From Cupriavidus taiwanensis (lineage in GTDB: Bacteria > Pseudomonadota > Gammaproteobacteria > Burkholderiales > Burkholderiaceae), in contig NZ_LT976854.1 of assembly GCF_900249755.1 (NCBI RefSeq), positions 2,084,927-2,148,926 of the forward strand: a stretch of 64,000 nt of DNA, in the 5' to 3' direction. The notes under the pieces were generated by a model that searched no databases, was not told where the DNA came from, and saw only the letters and a program-made list of their open reading frames with translations. A program made the translations under genes and the position numbers. Of this stretch, positions 25,796-35,125 are shown piece by piece. The stretch's first letter is position 1, and each line of letters begins with the position of its first letter.

Positions 25796-27019
25796 TCAAA
25801 CCATCGCCGCCACCGCCCACCCGGCCACGCCGCTGGCCACCACCACCAGCCACGGCGGCAGCTTCCACCGCATCAGCGCCACCAGCGCCAGCGCCACCAG
25901 CACGATGTCCAGCGGGCCCTGCACCGCGCTGGTCCACACCGGATGCCACAGCGCCGCCAGCAGCAGCCCGACCACGCCGGCGTTGATGCCGGCCAGCGCC
26001 GCCTGGGCGCGCACGTTGCGGCGCAGGCTTTCCCAGAACGGCAGCGCGCCCAGCACCAGCAGCGCGCCGGGCAGGAAGATGGCCAGCGTGCCCAGCAGCC
26101 CGCCGGCGACGCCGGTGGGCGGGTTCTGCATGGCCGCCCCCAGGAAGGCGGCAAAGGAAAACAGCGGCCCCGGCATGGCCTGCGCCGCGCCGTAGCCGGC
26201 CAGGAAGGCTTCCTTGCCGACCCAGCCGGGCGCGACCACGGCCGCATCCAGCAGCGGCAGCACCACGTGCCCGCCGCCGAAGACCAGCGCGCCGGCGCGG
26301 TAGAAGGCATCGAACACGCGCACCGCCGGCGCGGCGCCCCACTGCGCCAGCAGCGGCAGGCCGGCCAGCAGCGCGGCAAACAGCGCCAGCGCGAGCACGC
26401 CGCCGCGATGCGTCACCGGCAGGCGCAGCGGTTCATGCGCGCCGGCCAGCGCCGGCCGCAACAGCGCCATGCCGGCGACCGCGGCGGCCGCCATCAGGGC
26501 CACCTGCGCCCACGGCCCCGGCCACGCCAGCACGGTGCCGGCGGCGACCAGCATGATGGCGATGCGCACCGGGCCGACGCACAGCGTGCGCGCCATGCCC
26601 CACACCGCCTGCGCCACCACCGCCACCGCCACCAGCTTGAGCCCGTGCAGCGCGCCCGGCGCGGCGGCCATGCCGTAGTGGGTCACGCCAAGCGCGAACC
26701 CGATCATCACCAGCGCCGACGGCAGCGTAAAGCCCAGCCATGCCGCCAGCGCGCCGCCATAGCCGGCGCGCGCCAGCCCCAGCGCGATCCCGGTCTGGCT
26801 GCTGGCCGGCCCGGGCAGGCACTGGCACAGCGCGACCACGTCGGCATAGGCCGACTCGCTGAGCCAGCGGCGGCGGCGCACCAGTTCCTCGCGGAAATAC
26901 GCCAGGTGGGCCACCGGGCCGCCGAACGAGGTCAGGCCGAGCCGCAGGAAGATCAGGAACACGGCGAGCGGTCCGTCGTGGCCGCGGGTGTCGTCGGAAG
27001 GGCTGGGCAAGGTGGCCAT
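25796..27019 (-). CDS. chrA: ChrA-type chromate transporter (two CHR domains)
   Basis: Inner-membrane chromate efflux protein of the long-chain CHR family; 407 aa with about 10-12 hydrophobic segments. The N-terminal CHR domain has the signature FLRLGLTSFGGPVAHLAYF and QCLPGPASSQ. The second half repeats it in degenerate form as FGGGHVVLPLLDAAVV and AQAMPGPLFSFAAFLG. The ATG ending at 27019 removes an N-terminal extension without family match. No chrB regulator is next to it. It is transcribed toward the PepSY operon promoter region but probably from its own promoter. Confidence 0.88.
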   Translation of the reverse strand: MATLPSPSDDTRGHDGPLAVFLIFLRLGLTSFGGPVAHLAYFREELVRRRRWLSESAYADVVALCQCLPGPASSQTGIALGLARAGYGGALAAWLGFTLPSALVMIGFALGVTHYGMAAAPGALHGLKLVAVAVVAQAVWGMARTLCVGPVRIAIMLVAAGTVLAWPGPWAQVALMAAAAVAGMALLRPALAGAHEPLRLPVTHRGGVLALALFAALLAGLPLLAQWGAAPAVRVFDAFYRAGALVFGGGHVVLPLLDAAVVAPGWVGKEAFLAGYGAAQAMPGPLFSFAAFLGAAMQNPPTGVAGGLLGTLAIFLPGALLVLGALPFWESLRRNVRAQAALAGINAGVVGLLLAALWHPVWTSAVQGPLDIVLVALALVALMRWKLPPWLVVVASGVAGWAVAAMV

Positions 27020-27363
27020 GGGGGCAAGGGGCGGCGGGCGGAGGACAGCGCAGATTCTGACCGATTTTGAATTCCCGGGGCGGTAAAGCGAGGCAGGCGG
27101 CACGCCGGCGCCTCGGCAAGCAGCAGCAAGCGCCGCATCGCGCACAAGCAGTCTTCAGGCTTTTGCAGCCAATCAACCACACCGCCAGTGTGGCTGACCT
27201 ACCTCAATCAAGTTACGCCGGTATTGCGCCGTTATGCCGCAGACGCATACGCCGTCGGCCGCCTGTCTCCCCGCGGGCCGGCCCGCACACGCCGCCCGGC
27301 GCGGCGCGGCGATGCGCATCACCGATGAGAAGCGCAAAGCGCGAAGAAGGAGGAGTCCAAGCC
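27020..27363. other. divergent intergenic region between chrA and the chemoreceptor gene
   Basis: The 344 bp between the two divergent starts hold no protein I can support. The only recognisable signal is the sigma-28-like promoter at 27208-27235. No chromate-responsive operator was recognised. Confidence 0.4.
27208..27235 (+). promoter_or_regulatory. candidate sigma-28 (FliA) promoter of the chemoreceptor gene
   Basis: TCAAGTTA (27208-27215) resembles the TAAAGTTT -35 element. GCCGTTAT (27228-27235) resembles the GCCGATAA -10 element and sits one base further away than the ideal spacing. It is 128 bp before the ATG. Chemoreceptor genes are commonly in the FliA regulon, which supports it, but the match is imperfect. 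Confidence 0.35.
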
Positions 27364-28920
27364 ATGCTGCACAACCTGAGCCTGAAGAAAAAACTGCTGT
27401 TACCGCTGGTGCTGAGCTGGGTCTGCCTGCTCGGCATCACGCTGTGGAACGCGTGGCACATCCGCACGCTGCGCATGGAGGAGCGCAGGCTCGACCTGGC
27501 TCACGTGACCGACACCGCGGTCTCGGTGGTGGCCGAATACGAGGCGCTGGCCAGGGCCGGCAAGCTGCCCGCAGACGAGGCGAAGCAGCAGGCGATCGAG
27601 CGCGTGCGCGCGATGCGCTTTGGCGCCGACGGCTATTTCACGCTGATGCGCTCCGACACCGTGGTGCTGATGCACCCGTTCAAGCCGGAGATGAACGGCA
27701 AGGCGATGGAGGGGATGAAGGACCCGAACGGCGTCTACCTGTTCCGCGACATCGCCGCGATCGGCAAGGGCGCCGGCAAGGGTTTCGTCGAATACCTGTG
27801 GCCCAAGCCGGGCGCCGAGGCGCCGCAGCCGAAGCTGAGCTACGTGGCCAACTTCCGCCCCTGGGACTGGAACTTTATCGCCGGGCTGTACCTGGATGAC
27901 ATCGAGGCGGCGTTCCGGGCCGAATTGTGGAAGGCGCTGGGCCTGCTGCTGGCGGTGGGCGCATTGATGTCGGTGGTGATGGTGCGGGTGGCGGCCAGCC
28001 TGCAGCGCCAGCTGGGCGGCGAGCCCGCCACCACCGCGCAGATCGCGGGCCGTATTGCCGAAGGCGACCTCGCCAGCGCGGTCGAGGTGCGCCCCGGCGA
28101 CGAGCACAGCGTGCTCCATGCCATGCACCGCATGCAATCGCGCCTGACCGGCGCGATCGGCAGCATCCGCGGCTCGGCCGATTCGATCGCGGGCGCGGCC
28201 AAGCAGATCGCCGCGGGCAACGCCGACCTGTCGCGCCGCAGCGAGGAGCAGGCCGCGTCGCTGCAGGAAACCGCCGCCAGCATGGAGCAGCTCACCAGCA
28301 CCGTGCGCCAGAGCGCCGAGAACGCGCGCCAGGCCAGCCACCTGGCCGAGGGCGCCTCGGACATCGCCGTGCGCGGCGGCGCCATCGTCAGCCAGGTGGT
28401 CGACACCATGGGCGAGATCAAGAGCGCGTCGGGCAAGGTGGTCGACATCATCGGCGTGATCGAGGGCATTGCCTTCCAGACCAATATCCTGGCGCTCAAC
28501 GCCGCGGTCGAGGCGGCCCGCGCCGGCGACCAGGGCCGCGGCTTCGCGGTGGTGGCCGGCGAGGTGCGCACGCTGGCGCAGCGCAGCGCCACCGCGGCCA
28601 AGGAGATCAAGGCGCTGATCGGCAACTCGGCGCAGCGCGTCGAAGACGGCGCGGTGCTGGTCGAGAACGCCGGCAAGGCGATGGACGAGATCGTCGGCGC
28701 GGTCAAGCGCGTGACCGACCTGATGGGCGAAATGCGCGCCGCCACCGAGGAGCAGACCGGCGGCATCGAGCAGGTCAACCAGGCGGTGTCGCAGATGGAC
28801 CAGATGGCGCAGCAGAACGCCGCGCTGGTGGAACAGGCCGCGGCGGCCGCCGCGTCGCTGGAAGACCAGGCCGAAGCGCTGCACCGCGCCGTGGGCCAGT
28901 TCCGTCTGGCGGCGGCGTGA
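27364..28920 (+). CDS. methyl-accepting chemotaxis protein with a single-Cache sensor
   Basis: Inner-membrane chemoreceptor of 518 aa. TM1 is at residues 11-30, followed by a periplasmic sCache_2 domain (about 35-180; GADGYFTLMRSDTVVLMHPFKP is the family hallmark). TM2 is at about 189-211, then a HAMP linker and the cytoplasmic signalling helix pair with the hairpin tip EGIAFQTNILALNAAVEAARAG (given in pieces: IAFQTNILALNAAVEAAR). The ATG has a perfect GGAGGAG site. It ends in FRLAAA, with no CheR-docking pentapeptide. sCache_2 receptors often sense small organic acids; the ligand here is unknown. No che genes are nearby. Confidence 0.9.
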   Translation: MLHNLSLKKKLLLPLVLSWVCLLGITLWNAWHIRTLRMEERRLDLAHVTDTAVSVVAEYEALARAGKLPADEAKQQAIERVRAMRFGADGYFTLMRSDTVVLMHPFKPEMNGKAMEGMKDPNGVYLFRDIAAIGKGAGKGFVEYLWPKPGAEAPQPKLSYVANFRPWDWNFIAGLYLDDIEAAFRAELWKALGLLLAVGALMSVVMVRVAASLQRQLGGEPATTAQIAGRIAEGDLASAVEVRPGDEHSVLHAMHRMQSRLTGAIGSIRGSADSIAGAAKQIAAGNADLSRRSEEQAASLQETAASMEQLTSTVRQSAENARQASHLAEGASDIAVRGGAIVSQVVDTMGEIKSASGKVVDIIGVIEGIAFQTNILALNAAVEAARAGDQGRGFAVVAGEVRTLAQRSATAAKEIKALIGNSAQRVEDGAVLVENAGKAMDEIVGAVKRVTDLMGEMRAATEEQTGGIEQVNQAVSQMDQMAQQNAALVEQAAAAAASLEDQAEALHRAVGQFRLAAA

Positions 28921-28996
28921 GCGTGTGCGGCGAGCGGCGGGGCGTAGCCGCCGCACGCCATCCGCCTGCCGCGCCCTGCGTGTATGATGAAGCGAA

Positions 28997-29018
28997 GCCG
29001 GCCGCACAGGCGGCCGGC
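28997..29018. repeat. perfect hairpin between the chemoreceptor and GlsB/YeaQ-like genes
   Basis: 9-bp arms GCCGGCCGC and GCGGCCGGC around ACAG, 77 bp after the chemoreceptor stop. It has no T-run, so it may be a weak terminator or mRNA-stabilising stem. Confidence 0.5.
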
Positions 29019-29063
29019 TGCGTGCATCAGACCGTTACCGCAGACCACTGACAGGAGCGCACC

Positions 29064-29315
29064 ATGATGGCATTCATTGGCACCGTGTTCGTTGGCCTTA
29101 TCGTCGGCCTGATCGCCAGGGCGATAAAGCCCGGCGACGACAAGCTGGGCTGGATCATGACCATCGTCCTGGGTGTGCTGGGTTCGGTGGTGGCGGGCTA
29201 CGTCGGCCGCGCGCTGGGCTGGTACCAGCCCGGCGAGCCGGCCGGCTGGGTCGCGTCGGTGATCGGCGCGATCGTGCTGCTGGTGATCTACGGCATGGTG
29301 CGCCGCAAGGCCTGA
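29064..29315 (+). CDS. GlsB/YeaQ/YmgE family stress-response membrane protein
   Basis: 83-aa inner-membrane protein with three hydrophobic helices and the family glycine pattern: FVGLIVGLIARAIKPGDD, GWIMTIVLGVLGSVVAGYVGRALG and SVIGAIVLLVIYGMVRRK. The family is linked to general stress but has no known biochemical activity. Tandem ATGs at 29064 and 29067 follow ACAGGAGCG. The last 28 bp overlap the 3' end of the converging PBP gene. Confidence 0.85.
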   Translation: MMAFIGTVFVGLIVGLIARAIKPGDDKLGWIMTIVLGVLGSVVAGYVGRALGWYQPGEPAGWVASVIGAIVLLVIYGMVRRKA

Positions 29316-32300
29316 CTGGCGCGGCGCACGCCGGCCGCGTCGCTGTTGTCGGCCAGGCCCGGCACCTGGGGCGCGGACGGCGGCGGCATCGCCGCCACCT
29401 CTTGCCGCGCCGGCGCCTGCAGCGCCGGTTCCAGGCTGGCTTCCAGCCCGTCCGCCAGGATCGGGCCGGGCATGCCGTCGGCCGGCGCCGCCATGGTCGG
29501 CGCGCGCGGCGGGCGCAGGCCCGGGGCCGCGTCGCGGCAGCGCAGCAGCGCGCGGTCGCCGCCCGGGGCCATCGCCGAAACCTGCGGCGCAATCGCCCGC
29601 AGCACCCGCACCGCCAGCGCGCTGGTAAAGCTGTAGCGCGCCGCATAGGGTTCGCGCACATTGACCACCACGGTACCGAAGAAGCGCTCGCCCAGCGTGA
29701 ACACGAAGGTGGCCGAGCGGTTCACCGAGCGCGACGAGATCAGCCGCCCGCCCGGCCCGTAGACCTGGAAGCGCTGGTCGCCGGTGCCGGTCTTGCCGGC
29801 CACGGTCAGCGTGGCGCCATCGCGCCCCGGCACCGTGAACGCGCCGCGAATCGACTTGGCGGTGCCGCGCTCCACCACGTCCAGCATCGAACGGCGCGCC
29901 AGCTCGGCCACCTCGGCCGGCAGCACGCGCTTGCCCGGACCGGGCTGCAGCACGTAGCGCGTGGCATAGGGGGTGCCGTCGGCGAACGCCAGGCTGCGCA
30001 CCGCCGCGTTCTGCGTGACCACGCCGCCTGACAGCAGGATGCCGGCCAGCTCGGCCAGCGCCGCGGGGCGGTCGCCGGCGGCGCCGATGGCGCTGGCATA
30101 CGACGGCGTCAGCGAGTCGAACGGATAGCCCAGCCGCTGCCAGCGCTGCGCGATGCGCTTGAACGCGTCCTGCTCCAGCAGCGTGCGGATGCGGTTGTCC
30201 TGGCCGGCCTTGCTGCGCGTGCGGAACAGCCATTTGTACACTTCCTGCCGCTCGGCGGTGCTGGCGCGCAGGATCTCGGCCAGCGTCGCGTCCGGATGCT
30301 GGTCCAGGTATTCCACCATCCACAGTTCCAGCGGATGCACCCGCGACAGGTAGCCGCGGTCGTTCAGGTTGAACTTGTCCTTGCCGTACTTGCGGTACAG
30401 CGCCGGCAGGTCTTCGCCGGCGAGCTGCTTGTCGCCCAGGCGCGCGCGCATGATGCGCACATAGCTGTCTTCGTCCAGCGCGGGCCGCGCGCTCAGCAGC
30501 GTCACCGACATGCGCACCGCGTTCAGGTGCGGCGTGCTCATGCGCACCCGCCCCAGCAGCGTGGCCAGGCGCTGCTCGGAGGTCTTGCCGCGGTAGCGCT
30601 GGTAGAAGTTGGTCATGTAGGCGCTGCCTTCCTGGTCGGCAAAGCGCTCCAGGTAGGCGCGCCGGCCGGGCGCGTCGCGGTCTTCGAACAGGTTGCCGAT
30701 ATCCGGGCTGGCGTGGAAGGTCTCGTAGCGCACGATGTCGCGCATCATGCGGATGAACACCAGGTTGACCGAGTGCTGGAACGCGGTGCGCACGGTCAGG
30801 TTGCGCAGGCCCGATTCGCGCTCGAAGTTGGTGAAGCTCTGCAGGCCGCCGCCGGTATAGAAGGCTTCGCCGGCGCCGCCGGCATACTTGCGCTCCATCG
30901 CCGCCTCGAGCATCGCCATCAGCTCGCGCTCGGCGGGCTTGCGCGCCTTGGCCAGGTAGTCGACCGCCCAGCGGCTGAGCGCGTCCTGGCGCGCCAGCGG
31001 CACCGCGGCCAGTTCGGCGCTGCTCATGCCGGCATAGCGCGCGTGCAGCTCGCTGACGATCTCCAGGTAGGTCACCAGCGTGCGCAGCTTGGCGGTGGAG
31101 CCCAGGTTCAGGCGCGCGCCGCTGTTGATGTCGAAGGGCTGGTCGATATTGTCGGCCTGGATCCGCACCACGCTGGCATTGCCCACGCGTTCGTACAGCG
31201 TGAAGCTGGCCATCAGCTTCGACGGGTCGTCGTGGTCGCGCAGCAGGTTGTGGCCGTACAGGCCCATGGCGCGCGCGTCGGCCTTGTTGTTCACGCGCTG
31301 CAGCGTGTCGACGACGATGCGCTGCGCCTCGCGGTTGATGGTGCTGTCCACCGTCAGGTCGAGCCGGTCCATGTCGTAGCGGCTCTCGACCCCGGTCAGC
31401 CGGGTGATGTCAGCGCGCACGCGGTTGACGGCCTTGCGCGTGACGAAGGGTTCCACCGGCGGGCGCTGCGGCGCCGACGCCTTGTCCAGCGGCTGCGCCA
31501 GCGCCGCGTCGCGCAACTCGGCGGTGATGATGCCGTTGGCCGCCATCAGGCGCAGGTAGCTGCCGGTCAGCGCATCGAGGTTGGTATCGTCGCGGCGCAG
31601 GTGGTACGACGGGCGGCGCTGCGAGATGATCAGCGACAGCGCGCGCTTGAACGCCTGCGCGTGGCGCGGGTCGGGCGCGCGCTGGTCCATCTCCTTGAGC
31701 AGCCGGTTGACCTCGCTGAAGTCTTCGCCGTACCAGACCCACAGCGCATCGCCGATGCCGTTGATCTCGCCGAAGCCGGCGCGCGCCGACAGCGGCACCG
31801 TGTTCAGGTAGTCGACCACGATGCGCTCGCGCGCGCGCTGGGTGTCGGGGCCGTCCAGGTAGGCGCGCAGCGATGCCGACGCCATCTGCCGGAATTTTTC
31901 CGGGATCGAGGTGGTGCGGCCTTCGGGCGAGTGCCGGTATTTCTCGATCTGCGTCGCCAGCGTGCTGCCGCCGGGCGCGTCGTGCGACTTGTCGGCCAGC
32001 CGGATCATCTGGTCCAGCACCGCGCGCGACAGCCGGCGCCAGTCCAGCGCCGGGTTCATGTTGGGATATTCCGGGTTGAGCAGGCCCTGGTTCTCGACGT
32101 ACAGCAACGCGCTCACCAGCACCGGCGGCACCGCGCCGAAGTCCGGGTACTGGCGCTGCGGGTAGCGCTCGAACGCCAGCGTCAGCCCGTTGCAGTCGCG
32201 CAGCAGCAGGCCCGCCTGGTTCTTTTCGCGATAGGGCGCGAACAGGCCTTCGTCGATCAGCCGCACCATGTCGGGCGACATGCGCGCCTGTTCGGCGGGC

Positions 32301-32611
32301 ACGTAGCCGCGCTGCTCCAGCCGCTGCGCGAACAGCGGCAGCCTGCCATAGCCCATGCGGGCGTCATAGGGTCCGGAATGCGGGAAGCGGATGCTGTCGC
32401 TGGCGCCCGGCTGGATCTCGAAGGTCAGCCGCTGGCCCAGGCTGCCGATCAGCCGCGCCTGCCAGTGCGAGTTGCGCACCTCGCTTGCGACAACGCTATA
32501 CACGACATAGGCGCCGCCGGTGAGGGCGACCGCCAAGCCAGCGAAAATCCAGCCACGACGCGACACGTTTGGGCTTCCTTGATGGGCCGGCGCAGCGCGC
32601 AATCTCTTCAT
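29288..32611 (-). CDS. large transglycosylase/transpeptidase (class A PBP-like)
   Basis: 1107-aa inner-membrane protein acting in the periplasm. One TM anchor (about residues 20-42) precedes a GT51-like transglycosylase domain at about 150-330 (LYVENQGLLNP in place of the usual EDRRFxxH-type motif, then GGSTLATQIEKYRHS, and YLNTVPLSARAGFGEINGIG). A penicillin-binding transpeptidase domain at about 430-1000 has SxxK in LGSTAKLRTL and KTG in VAGKTGTGDQRF. The Ala/Pro-rich tail of about 90 residues has no obvious function. The GT51 motifs are more divergent than in PBP1a/1b, so this is an unusual subfamily. GTG at residue 16 is a possible alternative start. Confidence 0.85.
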   Translation of the reverse strand: MKRLRAAPAHQGSPNVSRRGWIFAGLAVALTGGAYVVYSVVASEVRNSHWQARLIGSLGQRLTFEIQPGASDSIRFPHSGPYDARMGYGRLPLFAQRLEQRGYVPAEQARMSPDMVRLIDEGLFAPYREKNQAGLLLRDCNGLTLAFERYPQRQYPDFGAVPPVLVSALLYVENQGLLNPEYPNMNPALDWRRLSRAVLDQMIRLADKSHDAPGGSTLATQIEKYRHSPEGRTTSIPEKFRQMASASLRAYLDGPDTQRARERIVVDYLNTVPLSARAGFGEINGIGDALWVWYGEDFSEVNRLLKEMDQRAPDPRHAQAFKRALSLIISQRRPSYHLRRDDTNLDALTGSYLRLMAANGIITAELRDAALAQPLDKASAPQRPPVEPFVTRKAVNRVRADITRLTGVESRYDMDRLDLTVDSTINREAQRIVVDTLQRVNNKADARAMGLYGHNLLRDHDDPSKLMASFTLYERVGNASVVRIQADNIDQPFDINSGARLNLGSTAKLRTLVTYLEIVSELHARYAGMSSAELAAVPLARQDALSRWAVDYLAKARKPAERELMAMLEAAMERKYAGGAGEAFYTGGGLQSFTNFERESGLRNLTVRTAFQHSVNLVFIRMMRDIVRYETFHASPDIGNLFEDRDAPGRRAYLERFADQEGSAYMTNFYQRYRGKTSEQRLATLLGRVRMSTPHLNAVRMSVTLLSARPALDEDSYVRIMRARLGDKQLAGEDLPALYRKYGKDKFNLNDRGYLSRVHPLELWMVEYLDQHPDATLAEILRASTAERQEVYKWLFRTRSKAGQDNRIRTLLEQDAFKRIAQRWQRLGYPFDSLTPSYASAIGAAGDRPAALAELAGILLSGGVVTQNAAVRSLAFADGTPYATRYVLQPGPGKRVLPAEVAELARRSMLDVVERGTAKSIRGAFTVPGRDGATLTVAGKTGTGDQRFQVYGPGGRLISSRSVNRSATFVFTLGERFFGTVVVNVREPYAARYSFTSALAVRVLRAIAPQVSAMAPGGDRALLRCRDAAPGLRPPRAPTMAAPADGMPGPILADGLEASLEPALQAPARQEVAAMPPPSAPQVPGLADNSDAAGVRRASQALRRTMP

Positions 32612-32793
32612 GCGCCGGCTCGAAGCGCGATGTTTTCGCGGGGCGCGCCTTACGCGCGCCCGCCTGACTTGATATTAGTAGGAGTCGCGCCCCGGTGCAT
32701 CAAGCACGCGCGCGCGGCGCGCGCCGTTGCAAGCGGACGTCACGCCAGGCAGCGCCGGCGCCACTTGCGGCGCGTCCGAAAAGCGCGGGCGGA

Positions 32794-33831
32794 TTATCGG
32801 CCAGCCGCCGCGCGCGCCACCGGCCGGCCCGTCAGCGGATAGCCGGGATCGTTGTAGCCGGGCGTCGACGCATGGCCCGGCGACACCAGCGCATCGATCA
32901 TCGCCTCTTCGTCGGGCGTGATCGCCGCGCCGAGCGCGCCGAAGTAGTCCTCGAACTGGGCCAGCGTGCGCGGGCCAGCGATCACCGACGAGACGATCGG
33001 GTTGGCCAGCACCCAGGCCGTGGCGAACTGGCCGGGGGTCAGCCCGCGCGCCTCGGCATGGGCCTTGAGCTGCTGCGCGATGACCAGCGATTCCTCGCGG
33101 AACTCGGTCTCCATCATGCGCCGGTCGGCGCGGCCCGCGCGCGTACCCGCGGCCGGCGCCTGGCCGGGCGCGTACTTGCCGGTCAGCACGCCGCGCGCCA
33201 CCGGGCTGTAGGGCACCACGCCCAGGCCGTAGTGCTCGCACGCGGGCAGGATTTCCACCTCCGGCAGCCGGTTCAGCAGGTTGTAGTACGGCTGGCACGC
33301 CACCGGACGCGGCACGCCCAGTTCGCCGCACAGCCGCGCGATTTCGGCGATGCGCCAGCCGCGGAAGTTCGACACCGCCCAGTAGCGGATCTTGCCGCTG
33401 CGCACCAGGTCGCCCATCGCGCGCACCGGCTCTTCGAGGTTGGCGCCGGGGTAGTCGCGATGCAGGTAGAGGATGTCGATGTAGTCGGTCGCGAGCCGGT
33501 GCAGGCTGTCCTCGACCGCGCGCGTGATCCACGCGCGCGAGTAGTGGCCGTGGTTGGGCGCGGCCTGCATCGGGTTGCCGAGCTTGGTCGCCAGCACCCA
33601 GTCGTGGCGGTCGGCGGTCAGCAGGCGCCCGACCATCTGCTCGGACGCGCCCTTGGTGTAGACGTCGGCGGTATCGATGAAATTGACGCCGTGGTCGCGC
33701 GCGCTGGCGACGATGCGGCCGGCCTCGGCCTCGTCGGTCTGGTCGGCGAACATCATGGTGCCCAGGCACAGCGCCGAGACGCGCAGGTTGCTGGCGCCGA
33801 GGCGGCGGTACGGCATGGACAGGTCGGGCAT
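32794..33831 (-). CDS. aldo/keto reductase
   Basis: NADPH-dependent TIM-barrel oxidoreductase of 345 aa. Family features: LGTMMFADQTDEAEAGRIV near the N-terminus; the catalytic Asp/Tyr in FIDTADVYTKGASEQMVG; Lys in VLATKLGNP; YLHRDYPG; and the cofactor-binding SVIAGPRTLAQFEDYFGAL near the end. The ATG ending at 33831 follows GGAGCC; the open frame upstream overlaps the SURF1 gene and is not coding. It lies downstream of the cyo/SURF1 cluster on the same strand with an 83-bp gap, and could be read through from it. Physiological substrate unknown. Confidence 0.88.
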   Translation of the reverse strand: MPDLSMPYRRLGASNLRVSALCLGTMMFADQTDEAEAGRIVASARDHGVNFIDTADVYTKGASEQMVGRLLTADRHDWVLATKLGNPMQAAPNHGHYSRAWITRAVEDSLHRLATDYIDILYLHRDYPGANLEEPVRAMGDLVRSGKIRYWAVSNFRGWRIAEIARLCGELGVPRPVACQPYYNLLNRLPEVEILPACEHYGLGVVPYSPVARGVLTGKYAPGQAPAAGTRAGRADRRMMETEFREESLVIAQQLKAHAEARGLTPGQFATAWVLANPIVSSVIAGPRTLAQFEDYFGALGAAITPDEEAMIDALVSPGHASTPGYNDPGYPLTGRPVARAAAGR

Positions 33832-33914
33832 GGCGGCTCCTTGGGATGGGTCAGCCCACATTGTGCCGCCACCCGGCCGGGCTTGCCGATGCCGGCGCAG
33901 CGTCAGGCGCGGTG

Positions 33915-34733
33915 TCAGGCGCGGCGCTTGCGGTATTCCTCGCGCCCCACGTATGCCGCGCCGGCCGCCACCATCAGCGCCAGCCCGTACCAGGTGAGCG
34001 CGTAGCCGAGATGGTTGTTGGTGAAGGTGGTCACCGTCAGCCCGCCCGCGGGCCAGGTCTTCGCATCCACCCCGGCCGGCGGCGGCACCGCGGCGGCGTC
34101 GATGAAATACGGCGCGACCCGGTTCCCGTCCAGTCCGCGGCGCGCGGCGATCGCCGCGACGTCGCGCGAGAACCACTGGTCGCGCGCCGCGTCGTTGTGG
34201 CGCAGCAGGCCGGTGCCGGGCTCGCTCATGCGCAGCAGCCCCACCACTTCGCCGACGCCGCTGCCGGCCGGCGCCACGCGCGCGCGGAACGGCTCGGCGA
34301 CGAAGCCGCGGTTGACCAGCACGGTGCTGCCGTCGGCCAGCCGCAGCGGCGTCATCACCCAGTAGCCGCCGCCCTGCTCGGTCACGGCCTGCACCAGGGT
34401 CTGGCGGTCATCGAGGAAGGTGCCGCTGGCGCGAACGCGCCGGTACTCGGCATTGGCCCGGGTCAGCCCCGGCCACTGCGCCGGCGCGGGCGCCGCCACC
34501 GGCGGCGCGTGGACGCGCTCTGCCACCTGCGCGATCAGGCCGAGCTTCCAGGCGCGGCGCTCGACCTGCCAGTTGCCCAGCGCCACCAGGCCGGCGATGG
34601 CGGCCGCGGCAAGCAGTGCCAGCGCCGTCAGCCATACCGTCGGCAGCGGGCGCGGGGATTCGGGTGAGCCCTTGGCGGCGTTGTCTGTGCGCGGATTTCC
34701 GACCGGCGCGCGGTCGTCGGTGGAACCGGTCAA
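33915..34733 (-). CDS. SURF1-family protein, probable oxidase assembly factor
   Basis: Inner-membrane protein of about 272 aa with two TM helices, at about residues 32-53 and 243-262. Between them is a periplasmic domain with the family pattern: GNWQVERRAWK, GYWVMTPLRLADGSTVLVNRGFV, and NNHLGYALTWYGLAL. SURF1 proteins help insert or protect heme during heme-copper oxidase assembly. No ATG fits after the end of cyoD. I propose a TTG start whose bases overlap the cyoD stop (TTGA), which would couple translation; a GTG ten codons later is an alternative. Its place in the cyo cluster suggests service to the quinol oxidase. Confidence 0.8.
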   Translation of the reverse strand: MTGSTDDRAPVGNPRTDNAAKGSPESPRPLPTVWLTALALLAAAAIAGLVALGNWQVERRAWKLGLIAQVAERVHAPPVAAPAPAQWPGLTRANAEYRRVRASGTFLDDRQTLVQAVTEQGGGYWVMTPLRLADGSTVLVNRGFVAEPFRARVAPAGSGVGEVVGLLRMSEPGTGLLRHNDAARDQWFSRDVAAIAARRGLDGNRVAPYFIDAAAVPPPAGVDAKTWPAGGLTVTTFTNNHLGYALTWYGLALMVAAGAAYVGREEYRKRRA

Positions 34734-35125
34734 GGCAAGGTCTTGGTGGTATGCATGCCCGGCATCATATTGGAATTCAGGTGGAACATCACCCACAGCG
34801 TGCCGGTCAGCGTGATCACCACCAGCACCAGCGTGAAGATCAGCGCCAGCATGTTCCAGCCGCCCTCGGACCTGGCGTTCAGGTGCAGGAAGTAGATCAT
34901 GTGCACCACGATCTGCACCGCGCCCAGCGCCAGCAGCACCATCGCGGTGGTGCCGGACTGCTCGAACACCTTGCCCATCACCAGCCAGAACGGGATCGCG
35001 GTCAGGATCACCGACAGCACGAAGCCGGTCACGTAGCCGCCGAGCGAGATATGGATCTCGCTTTCATCATGGCCGTGGCCGTGTCCATGTCCGTGGGCCG
35101 GCAGGGCGTCGTCATGCGCGCTCAT
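34730..35125 (-). CDS. cyoD: cytochrome bo-type ubiquinol oxidase subunit IV
   Basis: Small membrane subunit of 131 aa with three TM helices, needed for assembly of the binuclear centre. The core SLGGYVTGFVLSVILTAIPFW, AVQIVVHMIYFLHLN and SNMMPGMH segments are typical. The N-terminus carries an unusual alternating His-Gly run (residues 11-19, HGHGHGHGH) that could bind metal. Start and stop overlap neighbours: ATGA with cyoC upstream and TTGA with the SURF1 gene downstream. Confidence 0.9.
   Translation of the reverse strand: MSAHDDALPAHGHGHGHGHDESEIHISLGGYVTGFVLSVILTAIPFWLVMGKVFEQSGTTAMVLLALGAVQIVVHMIYFLHLNARSEGGWNMLALIFTLVLVVITLTGTLWVMFHLNSNMMPGMHTTKTLP

Noticed and set aside
25496..27070. 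524-codon rightward open frame opposite chrA
   Set aside because: Gln/Arg/His-rich low-complexity shadow; chrA on the other strand is a clear membrane protein.
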